DNA of 25,473 nt from CAYYWW01 sp964475515 (GCA_964475515.1 CAYYWW010000009.1:1-25473); one strand, 5' to 3'. Counted from the stretch's first letter, positions 17,031 through 24,600 are shown. The notes: generated by a model from the sequence alone, not told the origin. A program made the numbers and translations.

Positions 17031-18629
17031 ATGAGCGATAAGAAATATATAAACGATAAAGTTTTTGATATTGCTGAAACTTCCGTTCGTGGGGGGCTAT
17101 TCCTCTTCGTAGGTAACATTTTTTCCACCCTCATCACGGCTTTTACTTCTATTTTAATTGCCCGCTTCCTAGGTGCTATTGGCTACGGTTTATATAGCAT
17201 CGCCCTAGTTGCTCCAAGCCTTTTATTTATATTCATCGATCTTGGAGTTAACTCTGCTTTAATCAAATATTGCGCAGAATTTAAGACAAAAGAACGTAAC
17301 AAACACATAGCCAGCATAATTAAAAGCGGCTTCCTCTATAAAACAACTTTATCTTTTGTATTCTTTCTCATTTTATTTTGTTTTTCAGACTGGTTTGCAG
17401 CCTATGCTTTAAGAAGACCCGATATTGCCTTTTTAGTTCGCATCGTCTCTGTTTTAATTATTTTACAAGTAGTGTTCAATACTGCAAGGAACATTTTTGT
17501 TGGACTAGACAAAATGGAATACAGCGCTACTGCATCGGTTTTACAGGCCATTGTTAAACTTGTTATAGCTTTAACTTTAATTTTTCTAGGTTTTGGAGTC
17601 TTGGGTGCAATTATTGGCCATATCGCAGGATATTTAGTAGCCGGGCTCATTAGTTTACTGTTAGTTTACAATTTATATAGAAATTTTAGAAGCAAAAATG
17701 CAGACACCCGTTTCTCAGCTGATTTGAAGCTTATGATTAAATACGGTTTCCCTTTATATTTTTCAGGTCTTTTGATGGCTTTTCTAAGTCAATTTCAAAT
17801 GTTAAGTTTAGCTTGGTTTGTTTCAGACTTTGACATCGGAAATTTTCGTGCTGCTTCCAACTTCCTATCTTTAATCACCATAGTCGTTATTCCCGTTTCT
17901 ACAGCACTATTTCCCGCCTTCTCTAAATTCAACTTCAAGGAAGAAAAAGAAGAAGTCGAAAGGTTCTTCCATTACTCCTTAAAATACGTCTTATTACTAT
18001 TAACTCCCGTAGCTTTACTCGTTGGAATAGCCTCACGAAACTTAGTTTTCCTAGTTTACGGAACAGACTTTATCTCAGCCTCATCTTACATAACTCTTTT
18101 AACCATTACATATTTTTACGGTGGCATTTCAATGGTCATTAACAGTTTTTTGAACGGCATAGGCAGAACCAACATCACCTTAAGAGTTAACGTAGTCAAC
18201 TTTCTAACCTCCTTCCCATTAATTTACATTTTAACAATGCTTCACGGAGTTCTAGGCCTCATTACCTCCATCATTATATCAAGCCTCGCCGCTTTAATCT
18301 ACGCCTCAACAATTATAACCAAAAAATTTAACATAAAATTCAACTACCCAGACATTTCAAAAATCTATTCAACAACATTTCTATCCGGTTCCATAGCTTT
18401 TCTTTTCCATCATTTCATTTCTTTAAGCTACCTAACCGAATTAATTCTAATTTCAGCCATTTTCACTATAAGCTACCTAGTTCTAGTTCCTCTGCTGGGC
18501 GCAATAAATAAAAGGGACATAGAGGTTTTCAGGTCTATTTTCAGCAAATTCAAGCTAATAGCCCCCTTCACAAATATCTTACTTAACTTCGAATCTTGGC
18601 TTTTAAACCACGCCAACAAAACAACATAA
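17031..18629 (+). CDS. Wzx/MOP-type polysaccharide flippase
   Basis: 532 residues from ATG 17031. This start is chosen because GGTGAT lies 3 bases upstream; ATG 17004 would add nine residues without a site. The protein is almost all membrane helices (about fourteen), and its N-terminal region is typical of the polysaccharide_synt/MATE-like MOP superfamily (SVRGGLFLFVGNIFSTLITA, then IARFLGAIGYGLYSIALV). Charged loops between helix pairs and the NSFLNGIGRTNITLRVNVV segment in the second half also fit. Role: moves the lipid-linked glycan made by the neighbouring GTs from the cytoplasmic to the outer membrane face. Its codons are richer in T at third positions than those of the following genes, which may reflect membrane-protein codon needs or separate origin. 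Confidence 0.93.
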   Translation: MSDKKYINDKVFDIAETSVRGGLFLFVGNIFSTLITAFTSILIARFLGAIGYGLYSIALVAPSLLFIFIDLGVNSALIKYCAEFKTKERNKHIASIIKSGFLYKTTLSFVFFLILFCFSDWFAAYALRRPDIAFLVRIVSVLIILQVVFNTARNIFVGLDKMEYSATASVLQAIVKLVIALTLIFLGFGVLGAIIGHIAGYLVAGLISLLLVYNLYRNFRSKNADTRFSADLKLMIKYGFPLYFSGLLMAFLSQFQMLSLAWFVSDFDIGNFRAASNFLSLITIVVIPVSTALFPAFSKFNFKEEKEEVERFFHYSLKYVLLLLTPVALLVGIASRNLVFLVYGTDFISASSYITLLTITYFYGGISMVINSFLNGIGRTNITLRVNVVNFLTSFPLIYILTMLHGVLGLITSIIISSLAALIYASTIITKKFNIKFNYPDISKIYSTTFLSGSIAFLFHHFISLSYLTELILISAIFTISYLVLVPLLGAINKRDIEVFRSIFSKFKLIAPFTNILLNFESWLLNHANKTT

Positions 18630-18685
18630 CCCTCTAAATAAAACATCTAAACCATTACATTACTCGAAAAACTGGTGAAATATAT

Positions 18686-19891
18686 TTGAATTTCATAGCT
18701 CTAATAGGCACAGTAAAACCCTTCGGAAACAAAGGAGATGAAGCAATCTACATAACCTCAATTCAACTAATTCGAAAACACTTAAAGAAAATTAAAATAC
18801 TCTTAGCATCACCTGAGTTTAACCCATCATATAAAAAACTAAGAAAATACGGAGCCGACATCATAACTCGTCACCCCATGGGCGCACTTAGCGAACTTCT
18901 TAGAAAAACAAACTCCTCGACCACTTTTCAAAAACATCTTGCAAAATACATATACTACCACACTCCTCCCCTTATATCAGCCCTATTATCCAAAAAAATC
19001 CCATCCACATCCAACAAAGTCCTTAAAAACATCGACACATTCGTAATAGTTTCCCATCCACTTGAAGCAGCAGGCTTCTCAACATATATATCCTCTTTCG
19101 TCATCCCCAGGTTCCTAAACCCCCAAAGCAAGGTTATCGCATTCCCACTATCACTATCAACAAAAATACTAAACAATTTCATATCCAAGTCTCGCGCGAA
19201 AAATGCACTAAACAAAGCAAACATTGTTTACACCCGTGGAAACCACACAGCCAAACTCCTAAAAAAACACCTAAAATTAAGAAACGTCGTTGCTTCATTT
19301 GACCCAGCAATCACCTTATCCAAAACGGAGCCGAAAGAAAAGCCGCTCAAAGGCATAGCAGTAGTACCTGCAGGTTTATCCGTAAGCCCCTTATTTCTCG
19401 CAAAACTCGTAAGAAAACTAATAGAAAAACTAGAAAAACACGTATATATAATTCCCTTTTCCCTTGACGATATACCAATCGCCCATAAACTGTTTAATCT
19501 CGTTAAAAACAAAGATTCCTGCAATGTAATAGACACTAGTAACATGAGTTCACAGGAATTGAAAGGCTTCCTAAGCCACGTTGAAATGCTAATAACCTCC
19601 CGAGTACACGCAGCTATATTCGCCCTAGGTGAACACATTCCAACAATTGGCATTCTCCGCGAAGACGACGTAAAATTCTACGATGTCCTAGAAGCATTCA
19701 AACTAGACGAATATGTCTTTAATCCAAAAATAACGCCCATAAGCACATTAAACAAAATAATAAGCACAGCAAAAACCATTACCGACAACAGATCAGACAT
19801 AGTCCAACTAATTAAACAGAAACTGCCATCAGCAGTTGCAAAAGCCGAAAACACATGTTCCACTTTAAAAAAGCTTGCCACTGGTGATTAA
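18686..19891 (+). CDS. Polysaccharide pyruvyltransferase-like protein (WcaK/CsaB family)
   Basis: 401 residues, TTG start at 18686 supported by GGTGA 7 bases upstream. LIGTVKPFGNKGDEAIY (6-22) is the glycine-rich opening of the PS_pyruv_trans fold (a GT-B-like two-domain fold). ITSRVHAAIFAL (303-314) with GIL about ten residues later is the conserved C-terminal SR.H motif of the family, here carrying a likely catalytic or phosphate-binding Arg/His. Family members transfer pyruvate ketals from phosphoenolpyruvate, or act as related transferases, onto surface polysaccharides. The stop overlaps a GGTGATTAA that also sits just upstream of the FrhB-like gene, pointing to translational coupling. 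The substrate is unknown; the protein could also be a non-pyruvyl member of the family. Confidence 0.85.
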   Translation: MNFIALIGTVKPFGNKGDEAIYITSIQLIRKHLKKIKILLASPEFNPSYKKLRKYGADIITRHPMGALSELLRKTNSSTTFQKHLAKYIYYHTPPLISALLSKKIPSTSNKVLKNIDTFVIVSHPLEAAGFSTYISSFVIPRFLNPQSKVIAFPLSLSTKILNNFISKSRAKNALNKANIVYTRGNHTAKLLKKHLKLRNVVASFDPAITLSKTEPKEKPLKGIAVVPAGLSVSPLFLAKLVRKLIEKLEKHVYIIPFSLDDIPIAHKLFNLVKNKDSCNVIDTSNMSSQELKGFLSHVEMLITSRVHAAIFALGEHIPTIGILREDDVKFYDVLEAFKLDEYVFNPKITPISTLNKIISTAKTITDNRSDIVQLIKQKLPSAVAKAENTCSTLKKLATGD

Positions 19892-19919
19892 CATAAACCT
19901 AACTCATTACTGGAAATTG

Positions 19920-21137
19920 ATGAAGAAGCTTTGCGTGGGATGCGGCGCATGCATTGGAATTTGCCCTAAAGAAGCAATATCCCCAACAGAGATTAAAGGC
20001 TACGCATCCATTAACATAGACACCTCAAAATGTATTCAATGCGGACTCTGTGTTAAATTTTGCCCCATAATTTCTTACCTAAACACTCCTGAACCCTTGA
20101 AAAACCAAAATCCAAACATCAAAATATTCACAGGACATGCTACTGAGACCGAAACTAGATATTATGGTGCATCAGGCGGCACTGTAACCGCATTACTAAC
20201 ATATCTTTTAGAGGAAAGCGAAGTAGATGGAGTGCTAGTCGCAAAAGCTCATGGAAAAAAGGCAACTCCACAGTTGGTAACAAATGTTGAGGATTTAAAG
20301 GATACTCAAGGCTCCATTTACTTTCCTACTTTTAGCTTAAAGCTCATTAGGCAGTTAAGGAGTATTGAAGGCAGCTACGCTGTAGTAGGCCTCCCATGTC
20401 AAATAGACACCCTAAAAAAACTTATAGAAATAAAATTTCTACCTGAAAACAGAATAAAATATTTTTTGGGGCTAAGATGCTACCATGTAAATGCGCCATG
20501 GTATTTAACCTATATGATTAATAAAATGTTGAAATTACCTGTAGATAACGTATATCAAGTCACAGCTAGGAGATATGGGTGGCCAGGCAAAGTTCTAGTG
20601 AAAACTCGTAAAGGAAACTACGTTATTCCTCATTTTTACGATAGAAAAACAGGAATTGGATTGTGGAACCCATTAGCATTACTACATCTCACTGCTCAGC
20701 TGGGCTGTCTCATCTGCACAAACCATGAAAACATTAATGCAGATATTACATTTGGCGATGCTTGGATCCCGAAAATAGTTAAAAAAGACAAAATAGGGTC
20801 ATCACTCATTATTACAAGAACAAAAAGAGGAACCGAACTAATTAGAAAAGCTGAATCCACGGGAAGAATCGCAGTAAATACCCTAAACAGAGAAAAAAGA
20901 TATTACCAGAGCAATGAAGAACTTAAAAGTTTTAATAAAACATTAAGAATGTTAATTAAAGAGGGAACAGCCAAAACAATACGGCAGCAAAACATAGCAA
21001 ACATATTTGCATTAATACCACACCTAGCATTTACATCAACGTTAAGACAAACATTATTGAAAATAATCCCACCGAAAATACTTATGACCGCTGCCAGCAC
21101 CTATATAAAACTAATTAGCACAACCTCGCATTCTTAA
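19920..21137 (+). CDS. FrhB-like iron-sulfur/flavin protein of the glycan locus
   Basis: About 405 residues from ATG 19920. An earlier TTG (19875) is open in frame but would precede the first Cys motif by 15 poorly conserved-looking residues. The N-terminus has two ferredoxin motifs: C5, C8, C11, C15 (CVGCGACIGICP) and C38, C41, C44, C48 (CIQCGLCVKFCP). The FrhB/FdhB domains follow, with YYGASGGTVTALLTYLLE (near 81-98) and GLPCQIDTLKK, then LGCLICTN and ADITFGDAW in the C-domain. Family proteins use F420, flavin or other redox partners. Many homologues encoded in polysaccharide loci, often next to pyruvyltransferase-like genes, are not hydrogenase subunits, and that pairing is seen here. Likely a redox modification of the glycan or its carrier lipid; no partner hydrogenase subunits are present. 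Confidence 0.88.
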   Translation: MKKLCVGCGACIGICPKEAISPTEIKGYASINIDTSKCIQCGLCVKFCPIISYLNTPEPLKNQNPNIKIFTGHATETETRYYGASGGTVTALLTYLLEESEVDGVLVAKAHGKKATPQLVTNVEDLKDTQGSIYFPTFSLKLIRQLRSIEGSYAVVGLPCQIDTLKKLIEIKFLPENRIKYFLGLRCYHVNAPWYLTYMINKMLKLPVDNVYQVTARRYGWPGKVLVKTRKGNYVIPHFYDRKTGIGLWNPLALLHLTAQLGCLICTNHENINADITFGDAWIPKIVKKDKIGSSLIITRTKRGTELIRKAESTGRIAVNTLNREKRYYQSNEELKSFNKTLRMLIKEGTAKTIRQQNIANIFALIPHLAFTSTLRQTLLKIIPPKILMTAASTYIKLISTTSHS

Positions 21138-21193
21138 GAAAATTCACCCCACTCGGCCAACTTACAGAGTTTTCTATATTTTAGGTGACATAT

Positions 21194-22183
21194 ATGATTT
21201 CTGCAGTTAACTTTGTTAGAAAGGTTGAACTAGAAAAATTAAAAAGCGAAGAAATAGAAAAATTTTACCAAATCGCCAAGCTTAATCGCATCGGCTATTT
21301 TTTGCTTCACAAAGCCATAGATCAAGGATTAAACTTACCCACCCATCTTCACAAAATATTTCGAAAAGAAAACATACGTTACAAAAAAATCCTAAAAGAA
21401 TTCACACAAGTATCCCAAACTTTAGATAAACTAGGCATCGGCTTCGCTATTTTTAAATCCCTGAAACCTTTCCCATCAACCACAGTCGACATCGACATAA
21501 TAATCTTCAACAATTATTGGAAAGCAGTCACAGGTCTAATTTCAAAAAACTATAAAATTCTTGGCTGGGGTCCTGAAAGCATTACCCTACAAGACCCCTA
21601 CAGCATCGTCGGCATCGACCTATACAGAGAAGTTTCTGTTTCCAGACTAAGATACTTCTCCAAAAACAAACTCCACAAATATGTTGAATGGGTTAACACC
21701 GAACTTGGCGACGTTAAAAATTTAAAACTTGAATGCGACTTAATATGCGTCGCCGCCCACTCCTTCATAAAAGAACAAATGTTCACCCTCGCAGACTACC
21801 TCTACTTCACTAAATATCTAAACAAATGCAACCTAAATTTACTTCTAAACATCGCGGTCGAAACATGCTCAGAAATCCCCTTAACCATAATTTTAAGACT
21901 TGTAAACGTTATTCATAAAAAAGTTTACGGCAAAAAACTTTGCCAAATTAAACTAGATACATGGGAAGCCAGATTTGAAGAAAAAAGATTCAAACAAAAA
22001 AACTTTAAAGTTCCATTCAAATATCATCCACTAACAATTTTAAACGGCATCCTAAAACTATTAAAAAAGGAAGAAAACTCTAGAAAAAGCCTAACATACC
22101 AAATAAACTACCTATTACAATTAAAAAACACAAAACCCTTCCTAAAAGACTTACTCAGCCACATAAAACGAAAAACATACTAA
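21194..22183 (+). CDS. NTP_transf_5-like nucleotidyltransferase
   Basis: 329 residues from ATG 21194, chosen because GGTGA (21184-21188) lies 5 bases ahead; the GTG inside that GGTGA is the site, not the start. FAIFKSLKPFPSTTVDIDII (about 84-103) resembles the LKG...R..DIDLLV core of the NTP_transf_5 (PF14907-like) polymerase-beta-fold nucleotidyltransferases, giving metal-binding D99 and D101. A possible third carboxylate is D142 (IVGIDLYREV). The usual Gly after Lys in LKG is absent, so activity is uncertain. The helical C-terminal half is typical. These proteins commonly occur in polysaccharide and natural-product loci, but their reaction is poorly known. It neighbours a thymidylate-kinase-like gene, a pairing that may be functional. 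Confidence 0.65.
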   Translation: MISAVNFVRKVELEKLKSEEIEKFYQIAKLNRIGYFLLHKAIDQGLNLPTHLHKIFRKENIRYKKILKEFTQVSQTLDKLGIGFAIFKSLKPFPSTTVDIDIIIFNNYWKAVTGLISKNYKILGWGPESITLQDPYSIVGIDLYREVSVSRLRYFSKNKLHKYVEWVNTELGDVKNLKLECDLICVAAHSFIKEQMFTLADYLYFTKYLNKCNLNLLLNIAVETCSEIPLTIILRLVNVIHKKVYGKKLCQIKLDTWEARFEEKRFKQKNFKVPFKYHPLTILNGILKLLKKEENSRKSLTYQINYLLQLKNTKPFLKDLLSHIKRKTY

Positions 22184-22223
22184 CACTACAAAACCAACAA
22201 AAATATCAAAGAAAGTAATTAAA

Positions 22224-23222
22224 ATGAAAATCCTGAACTCCGTTCAAAGCGTCTACACAAAAAAACATATACTAGCCATAACCTCGGCTAGGCATCAAAA
22301 ACTAACACTTATCCGAACAAACTACTCACTTTCAAAAATAGAAAAACTAAGCACATTCAAAGGCTCAAAAAGCTTTCTCCTAACAAAAACCTTCGACATC
22401 TACCTACTCTCAGTAGACAACAAACTCCTAGCATCAAACGACCTCAACGAATGGAAAGAAGTCCTCAAAGTAAGAAAAAGAAACATCATATGGCACACAG
22501 CCACAACACCTCAGAACATAGTTGCCCAAGAATACGGAGAAAAACCCACAACTATCTTCACATCAGAAAACGGCTACAATTGGGAAAAAACGTTAACAAA
22601 CATAGAAGTAGACCCTAAATCATTACACTTCCACTACATCACATACAGCCCTCAATACAACGCATTATACGCAACACTAGGAGACGGAAACCTCATCAGA
22701 GCCATCAAAATCCAAAAAAACACATGGAAACCCATATACATAGGACCCTGGCAATTCGTACCAATAACCACCAGCAAAAACAACATAATGTTCGGAATGG
22801 ACAGCGCAATCGCAAAAGGAGGCATAGGAATCCACCACCCACCAAACAAATGGAAATTCATCTTCCTAAAATGGCGCAACAAAAAAGTCAAATTCACACC
22901 AATGAGCAACCTAAAAAAACTCGACAACAACCTCTGGATCACCGCACTCGGCACACCACAAGCCATATTAGTCTCAAAAAACCTAAAAAAATGGCACCCA
23001 GCACACATAGAAGGATACAGCAAACAATTCAACTTCCATACAACAATAAGCGAAGAAAAAACCTACGTAGCATGCACAACAGGAAAAAACCTACTACTAT
23101 TCAAGAAAAAAGAACTAGAAAAAATAACACAAACAACCCAACCAACATTAACCAACTACAAAGCCTACATCGACAAAATAAAAGGCCTAGGATTCACCCT
23201 AAAAAGAAAAATATCAAAATAA
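22224..23222 (+). CDS. Asp-box/beta-propeller-like protein of unknown function
   Basis: 332 residues without signal peptide or membrane helix. Four segments share a S-x-[D/N]-x-x-x-W or P-x-x-W theme: SNDLNEW (71-77), SENGYNW (114-120), PPNKWKF (206-212) and SKNLKKW (251-257). These resemble the Asp-boxes of sialidase/BNR-type propellers, spaced at roughly 40-90 residues, so a beta-propeller is likely. No enzyme active site can be named. It is the last gene of the plus-strand block and is probably cytoplasmic, so it might act as a scaffold for the glycosyltransferases. The coding strand is extremely A- and C-rich and T-poor (A 26, C 17, G 11, T 6 in 22801-22860), which produces long spurious ORFs in other frames. 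Start ATG 22224 has only a weak site. Confidence 0.65.
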   Translation: MKILNSVQSVYTKKHILAITSARHQKLTLIRTNYSLSKIEKLSTFKGSKSFLLTKTFDIYLLSVDNKLLASNDLNEWKEVLKVRKRNIIWHTATTPQNIVAQEYGEKPTTIFTSENGYNWEKTLTNIEVDPKSLHFHYITYSPQYNALYATLGDGNLIRAIKIQKNTWKPIYIGPWQFVPITTSKNNIMFGMDSAIAKGGIGIHHPPNKWKFIFLKWRNKKVKFTPMSNLKKLDNNLWITALGTPQAILVSKNLKKWHPAHIEGYSKQFNFHTTISEEKTYVACTTGKNLLLFKKKELEKITQTTQPTLTNYKAYIDKIKGLGFTLKRKISK

Positions 23223-23343
23223 AACACAACCCGACACCACACCTACCAAACAAAAACGCTCTAAGAAAAATGAAAAACACAAGAAAAGCAAAGCTCCTTT
23301 ACCCTACAATCCCCTATCCGCAATCTACACGCTACACATCGCC

Positions 23344-23371
23344 TAAAGTGTCAAATATATTTGACACTTTA
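23344..23371. repeat. Perfect 28-bp palindrome, operator or terminator
   Basis: TAAAGTGTCAAATA is followed directly by its exact reverse complement, with no mismatch and no spacer. The centre, AAATATATTT, can serve as a TATA box on either strand, so a regulator bound here would block it. As RNA it gives a GUGUCAAA stem, and a T tract (23382-23388) follows 10 bases later, so it may instead be the terminator of the 20-kb block. It is the longest exact inverted repeat I found in the window. Confidence 0.6.
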
Positions 23372-23478
23372 AATATCATCATTTTTTTATTACCTTTTTC
23401 TTGTTACCTAAATAACAATAACATATTAGACACTTCAACTCATAACAGACAAAACTAAAATATCAAGGAGAAAAATAA

Positions 23479-23523
23479 ATGCAAACATATTTTAATGACA
23501 GACATTCTCCGCTCTGCAATTAA
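23479..23523 (+). CDS. Possible 14-residue leader peptide
   Basis: ATG 23479 is preceded at 8-base spacing by AAGGAG (23465-23470), which is unlike the GGTGA sites of the locus but is a textbook ribosome binding site. The ORF is MQTYFNDRHSPLCN and a stop. It overlaps the start of a 51-codon ORF in another frame. Given the AT-rich setting this may be chance; if translated it would be a leader for the downstream gene. Confidence 0.2.
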   Translation: MQTYFNDRHSPLCN

Positions 23524-23650
23524 ATTCTTTCTCACATCCACTATAAGCACATCTCAAGCCTTATCAAAGACAAAATATCTAAATAAAATCTACATTAAGT
23601 TAAATTATCTCAAAGCCAAAATCACTTTAAAAGTAACAGCATCCTTGTAA
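23495..23650 (+). CDS. Possible small basic protein (51 residues)
   Basis: ATG 23495 to TAA 23650 encodes a Lys-rich, Ser/Thr-rich 51-residue peptide (begins MTDILRSAIKFFLTSTI; contains KYLNKIYIKLNYLKAKIT). It ends 23 bases before the start of the third kinase-like gene and is on the same strand. No family is recognised, there is no well-placed ribosome binding site (AAGGAG is 24 bases upstream), and AT-rich DNA gives such ORFs easily. It is listed because the gap otherwise lacks a gene. Confidence 0.15.
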   Translation: MTDILRSAIKFFLTSTISTSQALSKTKYLNKIYIKLNYLKAKITLKVTASL

Positions 23651-23673
23651 AATTTTGAAACGAGTTGGTTTGC

Positions 23674-24333
23674 TTGAATAAAGGCATAATTATTGTTTTA
23701 AGTGGCATCGACGGTTCAGGTAAAAGTACCATTAGCAGAAAGTTAAGCAAAGACCTGATAAAAGATTTTAACCTTGAAACTAGAATCGTTTGGGTTAAAA
23801 GCCTACACACCTTAGCTTACCTAATTTACACCTTTTTCCGAAAAACATGGGGCACCGAATACATCACAAACCCCAGAGGCAAAATAATCGAACACTACAC
23901 TACAAAATGGATGAAAAAACTAGGCCCACTATGGGGCTTCATCGAATTTTTATCAGTTCTCCCATGGATCCTTATAACACTTCTTTATCGACTTCTAGGT
24001 TTCACCGTAATTTGCGACCGATTTATAATGGATTTCCTAGCTACAGTTTCCCTTCGAGTTAAGAACCCATTTTGGCCCTGGAAAAGCATATGGGGAAAAA
24101 CCCTAAAAACACTGCAAAGAAAATTTTTAATCTTCCACCTAAAAGTCACTTTAAAAACAGCCTTAAAGCGAAGACCAGACATTGAATATGATTTAGAAGA
24201 ATTCAAACTTTTAACAGCCTTATATAGAGTCCTAACCAATGACATAAACGCTCACGAAATTCTTAACGAAAAAACACCCATCCCCAACATTATAAAAAAC
24301 ATAAAGAACACACTAACAAACAAAACTAACTAA
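23674..24333 (+). CDS. Thymidylate-kinase-like P-loop protein (3 of 3)
   Basis: 219 residues from TTG 23674; TTG 23665 is an equally open alternative and would add three residues. Walker A is GIDGSGKST (near residue 11-19), the exact form of true thymidylate kinases. A hydrophobic segment (about 90-113) leads to VICDRFIMDFLA, which retains the complete DRF motif. LKTALKRRPDIEYD carries the Arg pair before the lid. This is the most canonical of the three copies, yet it too has the extra hydrophobic helix absent from housekeeping thymidylate kinases. It could be the housekeeping enzyme, but position and relatedness to the two glycan-locus copies favour the same specialised family. It is separated from the main block by 450 bases and a palindrome, so it is probably transcribed on its own. 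Confidence 0.8.
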   Translation: MNKGIIIVLSGIDGSGKSTISRKLSKDLIKDFNLETRIVWVKSLHTLAYLIYTFFRKTWGTEYITNPRGKIIEHYTTKWMKKLGPLWGFIEFLSVLPWILITLLYRLLGFTVICDRFIMDFLATVSLRVKNPFWPWKSIWGKTLKTLQRKFLIFHLKVTLKTALKRRPDIEYDLEEFKLLTALYRVLTNDINAHEILNEKTPIPNIIKNIKNTLTNKTN

Positions 24334-24410
24334 ACACTATATCATAAACATTTTAAAGCACTTAAACTATTACCAATTTAAAGAAAACAGTTTAGTACCT
24401 CTGGTTTTTA

Positions 24411-24503
24411 TTACAGGTTCGACATTTCAACTAGGAAATTGTTGCCTACTTTGCATATTAGGCATTTCCCTGCTATCTCCACTACTTTAGCTTCTTTCTT
24501 CAT
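24411..24503 (-). CDS. Possible small CxxC protein or remnant (30 residues)
   Basis: On the minus strand ATG 24503 to TAA 24411 encodes MKKEAKVVEIAGKCLICKVG and ten more residues. The CLIC pair looks like half of a zinc ribbon; a second Cys pair is missing, although a frame change near the stop would add one more Cys. The same DNA can form a hairpin (GGAAA 24434-24438 with TTTCC 24465-24469, and TGCCTA 24443-24448 with TAGGCA 24459-24464), so the signal could be structural instead. It diverges from vapBC. It may be a decayed zinc-ribbon gene. Confidence 0.25.
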   Translation of the reverse strand: MKKEAKVVEIAGKCLICKVGNNFLVEMSNL

Positions 24504-24559
24504 TGCAGTTAAAATGATGATTTATGATATTACAATGGTAGTGGTGTAATGGGAGAACG

Positions 24560-24567
24560 TTTATAAG
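24560..24567 (+). promoter_or_regulatory. TATA box of the vapBC operon
   Basis: TTTATAAG lies about 40 bases upstream of the vapB ATG (24601), so transcription would start near 24590, just before the GGTGA ribosome binding site. The spacing fits an archaeal promoter with a short leader. Confidence 0.5.
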
Positions 24568-24588
24568 TAGATTAGATTACATATCTAC
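24567..24588. promoter_or_regulatory. Inverted repeat, candidate VapB operator
   Basis: GTAGAT (24567-24572) and ATCTAC (24583-24588) form a 6-bp inverted repeat separated by 10 bases, between the TATA box and the expected transcript start of vapB. Antitoxins of this type usually repress their own operon by binding such repeats. Position and symmetry support this; binding is inferred. Confidence 0.35.
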
Positions 24589-24600
24589 AAGGTGACATGT

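Larger units (their letters stand above)
23223..23664. other. Intergenic region with palindrome and short ORFs
   Basis: About 440 bases between the propeller gene and the third kinase-like gene. The first 100 bases continue the A/C-rich composition. They are followed by a perfect 28-bp palindrome (23344-23371), a T tract (23382-23388) and AT-rich sequence. Downstream are an AAGGAG site (23465-23470) with a 14-codon ORF, and a 51-codon ORF. A 62-codon frame from ATG 23270 crosses the palindrome and is not convincing. The block probably ends the main transcript and holds the promoter of the downstream gene. Confidence 0.5.

Noticed and set aside
19228..19653. Minus-strand 141-codon frame in the pyruvyltransferase-like gene
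   Set aside because: It is a shadow of a well-supported plus-strand gene with family motifs; its product shows no recognisable domain.
10480..21185. Recurrent TATTTTA-type motif upstream of several genes (10482, 12480, 14394, 21174)
   Set aside because: Distances to the starts vary from about 10 to 50 bases and the motif is expected often in AT-rich gaps, so a common promoter or terminator cannot be claimed.
22652..23032. Minus-strand 126-codon frame inside the propeller gene
   Set aside because: It is antisense to a better ORF, its open length follows from the T-poor coding strand, and no ribosome binding site is evident.
22724..23458. A 244-codon plus-strand frame overlapping the propeller gene
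   Set aside because: Its product is low-complexity Asn/Lys/His/Pro sequence made by reading the A/C-rich propeller gene out of frame; the in-frame protein has Trp-containing repeats and normal composition.
24414..24424. GGTTCGA resembling a tRNA T-arm, possibly an attachment site
   Set aside because: No acceptor stem or other arms, and no integrase or direct repeat partner in the window.
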